DNA of 64,000 nucleotides, from contig CM034599.1 of the NCBI GenBank assembly GCA_020091685.1, positions 2,821,641-2,885,640 on the forward strand, in the 5' to 3' direction. The position numbers and the translations under genes were made by a program. The notes under the pieces are model-generated. The model worked only from the letters and a program-made list of their open reading frames with translations. It did no database searches and was not told the DNA's origin. This document shows, piece after piece, positions 35,872 to 46,719 of this stretch (positions are counted from its first letter, which is position 1; each line of letters starts with the position of its first letter). The stretch comes from Lutjanus erythropterus. Lineage: Eukaryota; Chordata; Actinopteri; Lutjaniformes; Lutjanidae.

Positions 35872-36928
35872 TCGCTGTTCACTGGTGGACTCAGAGGCAT
35901 GTGGGGCAAGCGACTGCCCCCCCTGTTGGCCCTGTGTTCAAAGAAAGACAGCAATAGCACCCTCTTGATTGCCCCTAAGGTAGATAAAACATGATAAAGT
36001 GCTCCCAAGGGTGTCCTTCACTAGAGGAAATGTGGTAAATTACCTTGTAGGTTGCCCTTTGAGTGGATAAAATGCCCTCTACAGTTCCCCTCCAGTGGAC
36101 AAAACATGATAAAGTGCCCTCTTGAGCAGTTTTCAATTTGTTTTCTGGTGACCCACTTCACACGACCCAATTCACAATAGGCCTTATCAATAAATACTAC
36201 GACACTGCCATTTCTACATCACCTTTTATTATCTTGACACTTTTTTGAAAACATGTTAAATACTTTATAAATGAGAAATGAAAGCATTTAGGCTGAGTTA
36301 CAGGCTATTAAATATTTTTTTCCCTCTCATCAGGAACACAATATAGTATATTTAGCCTACTTCATTAATTCAACAAAATTACTGCATTCAGGCAGAATTA
36401 AGAGGCTCTTGTTTTCCCCTCTCATTAGTAAAACAATATACACATTTTAAATGCTCCATAAAAAGGTAGACAAAACATGATGAAATGACCTCTAGGGTGC
36501 GCTCTAGTCTTCTTTAGTCTTCTAGTTATTTGGCGACCCAAATAAAATTTCCAGTGCCCCACCTGTGGGTCATGAAGTGCCCTGGGGAGTCCCCTTTAGT
36601 GGATAAAATGTAATAAAGTGCCTTCGACGGTGCCCTTGCAGTGGATAAAATGCAGTGCAGTGTCATACAGGCTGCCCTGCATCCTGGAAACGGCCTCTAC
36701 GTCCTTGTGAATAGTCTGATATTTAATAGTTGGGTGTTTTTAGTACAGAGGCGTAGAAGTTGTCACATAATCGTAAACAATCTTAATCTAAACCAGGGAC
36801 TGGAGCTGTTTCACCATAAGTGCATCACGTTTTTCAGCACACTGGTGTCCCACCACATACACCTGGTGCCCCTTTAATTTTTTTCACCCCTGCCCCTCAG
36901 ACAGCCCGCGTCCGCCACTGTCTCTGTT
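35872..36928. mobile_element. Complete non-autonomous hAT-like element with 8-bp target-site duplication
   Basis: The body, 35,880-36,920, is bounded by CACTGGTGGACTC and, reversed, CAGTGGCGGACGC. The flanking 8-mers are TCGCTGTT (35,872-35,879) and TCTCTGTT (36,921-36,928), equal at 7 of 8 positions. hAT transposases make 8-bp duplications and many fish hAT ends are CAGTGGCGGA-like. The interior has no transposase frame. It holds at least five diverged copies of a motif like AGTGGATAAAACATGATAAA (near 35,983, 36,054, 36,094, 36,466, 36,598 and 36,640) followed by GTGCCCTCT, as if a short tandem array had expanded and decayed. Confidence 0.87.
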
Positions 36929-36929
36929 A

Positions 36930-37420
36930 TGTAATTGGAGACATTTGGATAAGATGGCTGGAACATATAAATGATCATTAAAAAGGAATGGCGCACAGCT
37001 GTGTGAGTGAGTGAGTGGCACACATTGCCAATGGACTCTTCAGAGGCTGCTTGCTACTTGACAGTGTGTCTCGCTAAAGTGTCGAGGTTGGGGGGTGTTG
37101 GTTGCGGGGCTCTAAAGTGAGATGGAGGTGCACACTGGTCAAATCGAAGGGTAAAGTGGTAGCTTTGGCTGCACTCCTTCCTAATGCCCTACGGCACCTC
37201 CACCATTAGCATTCCCCACTGCGACTTGAGTTCATAAGACTAATGGAGTTGCTACCTGGGGACATTAATTGTGCGTGACACCACTCGGGGGCTTTTGTGC
37301 ACTCACACTAATATCACTGCGCCTGCCTGACAAAGCGCCCGAAAAGATTACAAACAAACCCCAAATAACTGCCATGGTTGTGTTGCTGCTTGACAGGAGA
37401 GTATGTGTGAGTTTGGAGTG
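36930..37420. promoter_or_regulatory. Candidate regulatory block
   Basis: Repeat-free sequence just outside the hAT insertion, with CCATTAGCATTCCCC, AAGACTAATGGAG, GACATTAATTGTGCG and GAAAAGATTAC. It may be continuous with 35,090-35,340 before the insertion. Confidence 0.43.
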
Positions 37421-38265
37421 TATGTACGTGTTCTCTGCGTGTGTGTGTTGAGGGTTTTTGGGGGTCGAGGAGGCTCAGGTTCACTTACAGGATGTCGTAC
37501 AACCTGAGGAGCCAAGTGATATGTTAAAGAAAAATAAGTGTCTCGCCGGAGCGTATGGATGACTTCATCATCGCAGGACGACTACCCGACAGTGTTACGG
37601 GCTCACATCAAACTTCTCCTTCGCCGTGACATGTGTATGACATCATCCAATAAAAATGCAGGCCTGCCTGGCCGTAAGCAAAATGCTGCATGTGAAGCCC
37701 CCAAGAGTGTCTTCAATCCAGTCCAAGGGGCACAGCAGGCAGGCAGGCAGGGGTGTAATGGAGGAGATGTGCAGACAGAGGTGTGCTTCTGTGTCTGTAA
37801 AAGTTAAGGCTTATTAATGTACACTGAGCTTTCAGTTTATTAGGACCACCTGTACAAACTAATGCAGTCTGAGATAACAGCACTGCAATAAATCCTCCTG
37901 TACCTCTGCAAAGTGTGTGCTCTTTATTTGTTGATACTGTGTCAGTGATATGTTTCACCATTGTTTAGGGGATATTTGGTTACCCTTGAAATAAACAAAA
38001 TAATTGCATAAATAAAAGTGAGATTTTTTGCATTCACAGTGTACAGCAGTGTATAGAACCATTTGTTTAATTGCAATAGCAACTATTTAATCTATACGTG
38101 TGCATAGAGTAGTTATTTTTACTTTATTTGGATAAATTCAGCTGAATATTGGACTGTTTTATGACAAACTTTATATCTTAACAGGAATTGAATCAAATAT
38201 AACTGTACTCAAACTGTTTCTGTTTGTGAACAGTGAAATGGAAATAATAAAATAATAAAAACCCA
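37421..38265. other. Unannotated DNA
   Basis: A short (GCAG)n run at about 37,735-37,750. No gene. An 89-codon frame (37,538-37,807) is featureless. Confidence 0.5.
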
Positions 38266-38267
38266 GA

Positions 38268-38536
38268 AGTGGAGAGAGTATTCATATCCTTGACTTAAGT
38301 AAAAGTACTTTTACCACACTATAAAATACTGTGTTACAGGTAAAAGTCCTGTATTGACAATGTTACTAAAGTAAAAGTGTGTAGTTGTAAATAGGAAAAT
38401 ATATTTTAAGTATTAAAAGTGAAAGAACTCAGTGCAGAAAAATGTCCTGTTACATATGATTTCAAAAGATTATTACTCTTGCATTAATGTAAAAGCAGGA
38501 TTTTACTGTTGCTGGTTGAAGTGGAACTATTGATAC
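38268..38536 (+). repeat. 'CTTGACTTAAGTAAAAGTAC' fish repeat
   Basis: CTTGACTTAAGTAAAAGTAC, ACCACACTATAAAATACTG, ACAGGTAAAAGTCCTG and GCATTAATGTAAAAGCAGG occur in the order of a repeat I know to be abundant in percomorphs. It abuts a ctgcaac-family hAT element. Confidence 0.78.
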
Positions 38537-38692
38537 AGGACTGCAACTAATGATTTTCATTATGGATTCTTTATCTGATTATTTTCCCCAATAACTGATT
38601 GGTTGTTTCGGTTGTAAAATCTTTTAAAATAGTGAGAAAAGCTGTCACAACAACCCAGAGCCAAAAGTGACGTCTTCACAATACTTCTTTAG
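38537..38692 (+). mobile_element. ctgcaac-family hAT element, copy 2, 3' truncated
   Basis: AGGACTGCAACTAATG starts the copy. ATAACTGATTGGTTGTTT and CCAGAGCCAAAAGTGACG correspond to positions in copy 1. The right inverted end is missing. Confidence 0.75.
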
Positions 38693-38767
38693 ACTACTGT
38701 ACACATTTAATTTACACAAAAACATTTATATAAGTACATAGAAAAGAGTTTGTATTCAGTAGTAGTA

Positions 38768-38972
38768 TTTCCAAACCCTGGTCCTGAAGACACACTGCCC
38801 TGCAAATTTTAGATGTTTCTCTGCTCCGACGCACCAGATTCAGATGAACAGGTTGTTCTCAGGTGTCTGTGGTGGCTTGATGACAAGCTGATCGTTTAAA
38901 TCAGGTGTGCTGGAAGAAGAAAACATCTAAAACATGTGGAGCAGAGCGTCCTCAGTGTCCTCAGCGTCCTCA
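38768..38972. mobile_element. Palindromic MITE ('AACCCTGGTCCT' type)
   Basis: The left arm (TTTCCAAACCCTGGTCCTG, TTTTAGATGTTTCTCTGCTC) is mirrored by the right arm (GCTGGAAGAAGAAAACATCT with AAAACATGTGGAGCAGAG). I recognise the family as a common fish hairpin MITE. The right end has decayed into a CGTCCTCAGTGTCCTCAG micro-repeat. Confidence 0.75.
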
Positions 38973-39695
38973 CATTTATTTTTTTGTATTACAAGTTTTC
39001 TGAAATGTTATGTTTAAATATGCAAATGATCCATTATTTAAGCAAATATACATTAATTGCACACATTTCCATAACAGAAATCTATAAAATGTTCTATAAA
39101 TCAGGCCATGATTGATATATGGACACATCCCTCAGTAAAAACCTTCAGAATATAGACAGGAATTTAACTGTGAAGTGACGGAGAATATAAATTTCACTTT
39201 TATATGCAAATGAGGTATTAGCTAAACTTTTGGAGAATTTAGGAGAAATCTAAAGACACAAACAGACAAGGTGTAGTAAAATAAACACCTAAATGCATAT
39301 TTTGGATGGTTTATTTCCACTAGTCTGAAAGAAGACATGTTATGGAGGCAAAACAAACCAAAATCTCAAAATTAAAAATGGAAAAAAAACACTTTTTTTC
39401 CAGTAGTGTCTTGTCTTATTGTAGTTCTGCTACAAGGCCCTCAATGAAACACTAAAAATTAAGACAAATCACAATCAGTGCCCAAATACTGAAAGAAATT
39501 ACTGAGAATTATAAAATTGCATCGGGAAAAATGTTTGATGAAACCATCCATCGTGTTTATTTAACTCTCTGTGCATCTTTCAGCACAAACAGAAGGTAAC
39601 AAAACACTTGATTATAATACTTGACGTCTATTATTAAGATTTTTTTCTTTTTTTACGTAAATCTCACATATTCTGTGGGATTCTTGTGAAGAAAA
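38973..39695. other. Unannotated A+T-rich DNA
   Basis: Two octamer-like TATGCAAAT words (near 39,021 and 39,205) but no dense cluster; no gene. Confidence 0.45.
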
Positions 39696-39699
39696 GGGG

Positions 39700-40400
39700 T
39701 AAAGGGTAGCGGCCTTTCTCCACGGAGTCAAACCAATTTACACTTCCATAATTACATTTGTATTTACATTAGGACACTGAAAGTTGATTTGTCATTTCTG
39801 ATCCATTTTTTCTTTCACATCCATTCTCTTCATCGCTGGCACGGAAAATCATTATCCCCCCTTTGTCATAGCATGTACTAGCAAGCCACAATAAAGCAAG
39901 AGTCATGTAATGAATGTCAAAACTATTTCCATCAGATATTGTGAAATATGGGTTCAGAAGACCCATTCAAAGAGATAATATGATAATTTGATTTCTCAGA
40001 TAGGCTGAACGGAAATGCCTTGTCTGGACATTTTGAAAAGCAGAATCCATTACTTATTCTTAATTCACCCTGGCATAAATTAAAGGATTTCTGCAGGCCA
40101 TTAACTCATCCATTAATACCCAGGGTCAAGATTATTGAAGCCCAGGGTAAGGCAATATGAAGGGCTATTTCTTCAAGATGTGTCATCTAATGATTACAGT
40201 AGGGTTCTGAATCCGCTGCCATTAATTGTAAAATTATCTCCTCCTTTTGCTCCAGATAAACAGCAGGGAAAGATAATAGTCACACGGGTAGATAATCCTG
40301 TTGCAAAAAATTAATTTCCATTTCATTTGTTTTGTTATGTTTCAGGCAATTTCAGGGCCGCGCTTGATTGTTTCAGAGGATATGAAGTGTAAGAACAGGG
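39700..40400. promoter_or_regulatory. Candidate regulatory block, about 700 bp
   Basis: One of the cleanest stretches in the window: no repeat, no simple sequence, and many developmental motif cores (TCCATAATTACATTTG, CATCTAATGATTACAG, CTGCCATTAATTGTAAAATT, GGGTAGATAATCC, GCAAAAAATTAATTTCC). Also CCCAGGGTCAAG and CCCAGGGTAAGG 20 bp apart. Ultraconserved-type texture, unproven. Confidence 0.52.
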
Positions 40401-41000
40401 GAAACTACTGAAAGGAGGTGTAAAATTAGGTTTGTGTCAGCACAAAATTGAAACCCGCTGAGCTATTTTTAATTTAGAGTGTTGGAGTGTATGATGAAGG
40501 TGGCTCCAAATGCAGACGAGTATGAAGAGATAAAAACAGGGCGCAGGCTCGGGCTCCACATGTGCACAAATTGCTGTCCCGCTTGCCACCATAGACATAA
40601 TATATACTCCTTCTAATTTGTTTCATGTGTCCCCGCAGTGAAACGCAATTGTCACACAATGTGCTCCTCACTCCAGTTTACAGAGAGCTGGAGAGGTTTT
40701 GCCAGAATGGATCCACATGGAGACGAAAGCTTCTCTGTAAGAAAGACGCTCAGGTGCTTTCCAGCTCTGCACCGATTTGGGACCATGTGTAAAACAAGAT
40801 GAAATTAAGGCAAATAAAAATCATATTAAAGAATATTACAGCCTAACAGCCATTAGTCTACAGCCTCCTGTCAGCTTTTGATGGATTCCTCACTTAGTTC
40901 AATGAATGGTCTAATGACATTGATAAAATCACTTGCAACCAAACAGAAAGCCGGCGTAATCCACTGATGCACGTGTGATGCGGAAAGCAAATTCACTTAC
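40400..41000. promoter_or_regulatory. Candidate regulatory block
   Basis: Continues the previous block without a repeat. A 65-codon minus frame (40,474-40,671) lies in it and has no domain. Words include ACTCCTTCTAATTTG, GCCATTAGTC and GGTCTAATGAC. Confidence 0.43.
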
Positions 41001-41284
41001 AGTGTTCACAATTATTCATGCTTTCCACATTTTTATACAATATTTACATCATGATAGAAAACACACTGATAAAAATTTCCAACTTCATCGAATTGAGCAA
41101 GACTAGTCTTTGTTCTTTTCAGTCCGTAAAAAAAGAAATTTGTCAGTAAAATCAACTTCATTGTTTGATCTGTGGAATTGTAAGAGTTTCAAATTCTGGG
41201 GGAATCTCAGCGGGATCTACTTTGTTTTTCAAAATTTGCTGTTATTATTTTAATGTTACATTTACTCACATTTCCTATGTTATA

Positions 41285-41480
41285 CTGAAACAGGGGCGGA
41301 TTTAGAGGGGGCTGGCCTGGAGTAGCAGCTGCCACCCCTAAACAATGCCTTGCCAACCCTGTTTTGGAAAGTTCTAGTTCATAATATATAAATATATGAA
41401 AACTTGTAGCTGGATGGAAATTTACAGGACTGAAACCCTGAAGTGTGAGTGGAAGTGAATGCAACAAAAGATGGTGCTTT
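41285..41480 (+). repeat. hAT-like left end (tentative)
   Basis: CAGGGGCGGATTTAGAGGGG begins the region and resembles many fish hAT termini. I find no matching right end, so it is either truncated or chance. Confidence 0.3.
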
Positions 41481-42085
41481 AATGTTTATAATTTAATGAT
41501 CTGTTCAGGACACATTTTAGGCTCAGTGACCTTATGTTCAATAAAAAATCTGTATTTATAAATGTTTAGGATAATAACACAATTTATTTATTTTTATTGC
41601 CATCTTTACATATTTCTTGTCAGTGATTTACTCATGTGCAACAATTACTGTATGTAATGTTTAATTAATAAAGTTAAAATATCCCTCCACCACCGGTACT
41701 TGAATGTCAGAGAGTTGCTAAAGTTTCAAGACGTGGATGGCCTTGACACTCTCTGAGTTGCATCATCAAATAGCAATAGACGCAAAGTCAACTACAAATC
41801 CCATCATGCATTGCCCCAAGTCACTAAACATCAAATTCTGCGGTTTGGCTAGTTTGTAGCTTCAGGTCAACTTCATACGGACATGTTTGATTATCTATGA
41901 GACTACGGTGGAGTATTTTAAAATTCTGATTTGGAAAAACAACGTGGGAACATGGAACCTGCAGCTCCTCCCACTTCACAGTTACATTGAAAAATAGCAA
42001 ATAAATAAAACAAGATAATAATTTTTGTATGGGTGTATCTAAAAAGATTGGTGTGAATGACGTAAATACATCTTGTTAAGGAAAA
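41481..42085. other. Unannotated DNA
   Basis: 41,780-41,860 holds CTACAAATCCCATCATGCAT, a word frequent in dispersed fish elements, but no limits can be drawn. Confidence 0.4.
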
Positions 42086-42090
42086 ATGAG

Positions 42091-42565
42091 CGATGCATGA
42101 TATTGGATTTTTGCTAGTATCTGATGTAGTAATATTTCCCAACCAATTTTTGGGCCGATTGCTGATCCCAGTAGTACTACATGCATATATTTTTTTCACC
42201 TAATTGCAGAAAACATCAAGTGTCTCCTGCAGTGAAATAACATTTTTATTCCTGCTCTTATCATGATGGCCCTCTGGCAGATGCAGCCATAAAATACAGT
42301 GCTTTTCAAAATACAAAAAGAAAACTATTGCTTCTTTCTCTAAGTTCTTCAGTCATTGCAAACAGCAACTTTCCTATCTGTTTCAGACACTTCAAAACCC
42401 TCCACACCACAGACACGTTCCTGTCACATGCATATCATTAAACCATCATCTTACTGGCCTGTCATATCTGCAGAAATATCGGTATTTCTGGCAATAAGGA
42501 TGTTTTATTTTAAGGTCTTTATCGGCAGTACTGATGGCATGTGGATTTCATTGTGCATCTATACA
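42091..42565. mobile_element. 'GATGCACNATAT' family MITE
   Basis: The left end GCGATGCATGATATTGG with TTTTTGCTAGTATCTGATG, and the right end, reversed, GATGCACAATGAAATCC with ACATGCCATCAGTACTG, are diverged inverted copies. The pattern 'unstable ATCGG words after GATGCAC' is typical of a widespread fish non-autonomous element. A 99-codon frame (42,356-42,655) crosses its right end and is spurious. Confidence 0.6.
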
Positions 42566-42809
42566 AAAAATTGCTCTAGTCCTTATATTTTGAACCAACG
42601 AAGAGTAACTTCAAAACCAGATATAATCCTGTACAGATACAAACTTAATATTTAATTGTTAATATCATATTTAATTATGTAACATTTACATCTACTCAGA
42701 TTCTTTTCTTCAGCATATAATGTAAACACAACCCCCACAGAAACAGAAGTCCTGTGCATTAAAGCAGCTTATATTTCCCCCCCCTCACCCCCTCCACCTC
42801 CCCCACCTC

Positions 42810-43330
42810 CTCTAACTCCCAGGATCTTCAGCCACACTCTGACACACTAAGGGGAATTAATTTTACAAGCAGGGAGTTCCTCCTTATTGCTTCCTGGTAG
42901 TGCCGAGGCGTCTGGCTTCAAAAATGATCCTGACATACACATGCACAATAGATGAGCTGTACGGATGCTCACAGCCCATGAATACAAAGCCGGACCTGCA
43001 GCCAGTGGAGTCGAGCGGAGTGGAAATCCTTCAGTATTCACTGACCTCTTTGCTATTTCATCCTCTCTCAACTATTTTTCTAGTTTGGGGAAAACACTTT
43101 CTATCACTGTCAGGTTGGGCAAGGATAAAAACTCTCTACTAGCGGATTAGCTGTCTGCCTGCTCTCGCCGCTGTAGTGCAGCAATAAAACACAGGCTGCT
43201 TCTTGCACGGCTCCCTTACCTTTAGTTTGAGAGCTGAATTGGGAATTGGATTTATTTTGTTTCATAATTTTAGCAGACAATGACTCCCACCGTGATAGAG
43301 TGTCAAATTGTGACCAAGCAGGTTCCACAG
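42810..43330. promoter_or_regulatory. Candidate regulatory block
   Basis: Repeat-free DNA after a C-rich tract, with GGGGAATTAATTTTAC, GCGGATTAGCTG and GGAATTGGATTTATTTTG. Small frames overlap on both strands without domains. Confidence 0.42.
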
Positions 43331-43539
43331 ACACAGAGAGGATTTACAACCATAGTTTAGAAATTATTGGGCCAAAAGTAGGAATTTTCTTTGTGAGGAG
43401 AAGCTTTGAAGGCAGAGAGCTTATAACCTTTCTTCTCCTTTTATTACACACATTATCTGTGATTGAGCTTTCTCGCCTTGTTTGTCTTTAAAGGCATAAT
43501 ATGTAACATTTTCAAAAAAAACAACGTATAGACTCAGCT

Positions 43540-44319
43540 AAGAGCTGCAACGATTAATCGATTAAAAGATTATGAATCAATTATTAAAGGACAATTCACC
43601 CCAAAATCAAAAATACATATTTTTCCCCTGACCTGTAGTCCTCTTTATACATCTAGGTTTATTTGATGTGAGTTGCTGGGTTTTGGAGCTATAGTCCGCA
43701 GATGTCTGCCTCCTGTGCAATATAATGAGACTAGATGGCACTCAGCTCGTGGAGCTCAAAGCACCAAAAAAATACGTTTGAAAAATTCTTTCTAGAAATC
43801 ATGACCAGTTACTCAGGATAATCCACAGACCTTGTTGAGAGCAGTTTCATGTAGGACCTACTTTCTTTCTAATAAAAAGAAAGTTGTTCCGGCGGAGGTA
43901 GATCAGCAGATTTTCCCGAGTGCCATTTACTCCCATTATCTCAGATAGCAGGCAGACATCTCTACAGCAGATGACTCAAAAACTCTGCAACTCACAATCA
44001 AAAACTCTAGATGGATAAATAGTCAGGCCAGAGGAAAAATGTATATTTTTGATTTTCGGGTGAACTGTCCTTTTAAATTAATTGCCAACTGGTTTGATTG
44101 TTGAATTGTTTAGAGTATTTTTATTTTTTTAAGAAAAAAAGCATCTTAAATATTTTCTGGTTTCTTTACTCCTTTATGACAGTAAACTGATGTCTTTGGG
44201 TTGTGGACAGAACAAGACACGTGTAGACAACCATTTTCTGACCAAACAACTAATCAATTAATTAGGAAAATAATAAACAGAATTATCAACACTGAAAATA
44301 ACCCACGGTTGAAGCCCTA
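43540..44319. mobile_element. ctgcaac-family hAT element, copy 3, itself interrupted
   Basis: The ends AAGAGCTGCAACG and, reversed, TAGGGCTTCAACC are the family termini. GTCTTTGGGTTGTGGACAG near 44,192 matches, in reverse, a word of copy 1. The target duplication cannot be confirmed (4 of 8 bases agree). A fold-back MITE occupies 43,586-44,073. Confidence 0.78.
43586..44073. mobile_element. Fold-back MITE with long inverted repeats (AAAGGACARTTCACCC)
   Basis: The ends AAAGGACAATTCACCC and, reversed, AAAGGACAGTTCACCC continue inward as inverted repeats. The pairing still shows at CAGATGTCTGCCTCC (left) against, reversed, AGATGTCTGCCTGC (right), and at ATGGCACTC on both sides, so each arm is about 150 bp. 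The centre holds GAAATCATGACCAGTTACTC, shared with the copy at 54,539. No coding capacity. Confidence 0.87.
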
Positions 44320-44559
44320 ATCTCTCTGAATCATCACTTATGTGGTGTGTTTTGGGGGTTGTATCTGCAGAGACCCTGCCCTCTGCCTGCATTTCCTTAT
44401 TTTCTCGTTATTTTGCTGCGCTCGGGGCGCTTTAAGAACCCAAAATGTCGGTATTTGACGTCCAGGGAATAAGACTAAATAATTAGCTATCTTCCTGGTG
44501 TGTTAACAAACAGCTCCAACAAATCCTACTGATTCCACCTTTAAAAAGTTGTTTCTAAA

Positions 44560-44995
44560 ACGTGCACACGAGATGGCACATTTCTCTGCACCCAGCAACG
44601 TGACAGTGCAAAAAGATATGAAACCGTTCAATCTATTTAATTAAGACAGCTTAGTAGTGGCACCCGGTTGCAGGGTGTTTAAGCTAATTACAGTATTAAT
44701 TACAACATTAATTAAATGACATAATTGCCTTTCAAAACAATGACTCCTGTATCCCTGGTAAGGTAAAGGGTTAATTTAGTGTGGAAGCAGGCATGCATTA
44801 TTTACATGCTTGGATGAATAATACATTTAAGAAGTGGGCTTATAAATTTACTGGCACAAAGAAAAGCAAAGCTTAGTAGCTAAGAAAGGCTGATTTAAAT
44901 ATCTGTCTTAAATGAATATTTCTTTGAGTTATGGTCACACCACAGTGAGGTAAATCTGTTTGGTTGCTATCTGGTCGACTCCAGGGAATAAACTT
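44560..44995. promoter_or_regulatory. Candidate regulatory block with clustered TAATTA cores
   Basis: Within 44,683-44,722 there are GCTAATTACAG, TATTAATTACAAC and CATTAATTAAATG. Further on come TGGATGAATAATAC and GGCTGATTTAAATATC. Repeat-free and bounded by a MITE on the left and a tandem duplication on the right. Confidence 0.5.
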
Positions 44996-45007
44996 CACTG
45001 TGTGGAG

Positions 45008-45599
45008 AAATCAAACATGTAATTTCATTATCCCCAATGCTCTGTATACATTCAGTGCTGCATGGTAAATTCAAATATAATTTGCAAATGTAATCAGATA
45101 TAACTTCTGTAGAAGTTCTGATGAGGCATCATCTTACTATACAACATTCTCAGCCAAGTATAGCCTTAAATAAGACTGCACAAGATGGTAAAGAATCATA
45201 TTGTTATTATTTTTGACAGATATGTTGATTATGATATGATTCTCAACTAGTGGGAACGTTAATTTTTGATTCACAATGTCTCTTTTCACTGACAGAAACT
45301 ATAGAATCCTGATTATGTGGCATTTGTTGTGGTCTTTATCAAATTAACACGTTCTCTTACATGTGGTGAACAAGATTTACAGGCCGGGGAATCTCTGCAG
45401 CACTATAGTACTTCTTTAAAAAAAAAAAAAAAAGTATGTTTCTGTGATTTTCGTACTGCAGTTGGCCATATTGTGATTTCGATAAATTGTGCAACTCTAG
45501 TCTTAAACAAAGAATTTCATTCGACATCCATTACTGACGTTTAATAATCATTTACATCTGCTGTTTTGTGTATTTCAGATTTACAGCTTAATAAAGAGC
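45008..45599 (+). repeat. Local tandem duplication, copy 1
   Basis: The order AGAAATCAAACATGTAATTT, CAGTGCTGCATGGTAAAT, TTTGCAAATGTAATCAGATA, GACTGCACAAGATGGTAAAG, CATTTGTTGTGGTCTTTATC, GGCCATATTGTGATTTCG and ATTTCAGATTTACAGCTTAA is repeated in 45,600-46,850. Both flanks of the internal transposon are duplicated, so this is a segmental duplication and not two independent insertions. Confidence 0.82.
45173..45506 (+). mobile_element. 'CTGCACNATAT' family MITE, internally deleted copy
   Basis: The ends AGACTGCACAAGATGG and, reversed, AGACTAGAGTTGCACAATTT are inverted repeats. Compared with the sister copy (45,800-46,568), about 400 internal bases are absent. A 15-base A run lies at about 45,419-45,433. 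A 75-codon frame across it is spurious. Confidence 0.7.
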
Positions 45600-45799
45600 A
45601 GAAAATCAAATGTGTAATTACATTGTTTGTTTGTTTGTGTATTCATGTACAGTCAGTGCTGTATGATAAATAAGAATATCATTTGCAAATGTGATCAAAT
45701 ACAACTCCAGTAGAAATTCATAGTATTTGACTGAATTCTGGCGAGGCATTTAATCTATACTATACGACATTTTCTGCCAAGTCTTAAATAGCACTGCAT

Positions 45800-46568
45800 G
45801 ATATGGTTAAAAAAAACAAAAAAAAACTTGTGATTATTTTGACAGATTTGTAATTTTGATATGATTCACGAATTATGCAGGGAAAAAACAAAAAGCAACA
45901 TATTAACTTAACAACAAAATGTTAAAAGCACTGATAAAAGAATCAATAACATCAGAGCTTTGCCAAATAGGAAGATATACAGGAAATGAAGCTATATAGA
46001 CTGCATAGAAACAGCTACTGTTTTAGCTGCACCACAGTACACACAACGAAGAGGAAGAGGAGTTGGAATAAAGACCGATGCTACTGGCATTATATAGACA
46101 CAGTTCAGCTTTGAAAAGTCAGATGACAAGCAGAAAACAATAATCTGCCAATCGTGTCAGATGACATAGTGGTCATAAGTGATGGCTATACTGTTTTTAA
46201 AAATTTTTTTCTATGAATTATTCCAGTTTTGCACATTAAATGGTCTTAAAGTACATATGCACTACATGAAGTATGTCCTACTTACACAGTTAAGAGTACA
46301 GTAATAGCTGCCATGCATTTGTTATCTGTGCTTTTCTGGGGAAATTTAAAGAAAATATACCATGATATATACTGTTACTGCTGCCCTCATTAAAATTGTG
46401 ATGATGTGATATTTGTTGGGGTCTATACCAACAAACATCTGGAGATTTGCAGGCCAGGACATCCCTGCAGCACCACAGTACTTCATCATGATCCTTTGGA
46501 TATCTGGATGTTGCACATGGCCATATTGTGATCTCAATAATATTTCAATTAATTGTGCAGCCCTGGTC
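45800..46568 (+). mobile_element. 'CTGCACNATAT' family MITE, fuller copy
   Basis: It runs from AGCACTGCATGATATGG to ATTAATTGTGCAGCCCTGG. The right half (AGATTTGCAGGCCAGGACAT, CCCTGCAGCACCACAGTACT) aligns with 45,380-45,412 of the sister copy. Internal words such as CAGATGACATAGTGGTC are absent from the sister. No coding capacity is seen. Confidence 0.7.
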
Positions 46569-46573
46569 AGAAG

Positions 46574-46719
46574 GATGTCAGGACGTCATACAGATGTTTT
46601 GGGTTGGTCCTGAGCCCAAAGCCAGTGGGCCATAAGTGATGATTGAAAGAGATTATGTTTATATGAATCTATAAATTATTTTTTTTTTTTAGAAAAATGT
46701 TACATATAATGCCTTTAAA
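46574..46719 (+). mobile_element. R1 MITE, copy D, internally deleted
   Basis: CAGGACGTCATACAGATG and TTTTGGGTTGGTCC are followed by GGCCATAAGTGATGATTG and the terminal ATGTTACATATAATGCC TTTAAA end. This is the best-preserved right terminus of R1. It is missing from the sister duplication copy at the corresponding place (45,506). Confidence 0.78.

Larger units (their letters stand above)
43488..44545 (-). mobile_element. R1 (TTTAAAGG) MITE, reverse copy C, split by nested insertions
   Basis: The left piece 43,488-43,539 (TTTAAAGGCATAATATGTAA…) and the right piece about 44,320-44,545 (CTCTGAATCATCACTTATG … GGATTCCACC-type end, then TTTAAA) together make one reverse R1 copy. They are alignable to 54,280-54,545 and 46,574-46,719. 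The middle is a ctgcaac-family hAT element. Reversed ends TTTAAAGGTGGAATCAG and TTTAAAGGCATAATATG define the family termini. Confidence 0.82.

Noticed and set aside
41285..42085. Possible complete hAT element starting CAGGGGCGGA
   Set aside because: I could not find an inverted right end or target duplication, so only a tentative left end is listed.
45317..45544. 75-codon frame as a gene fragment
   Set aside because: It lies inside a MITE and includes its poly-A run (a lysine string).
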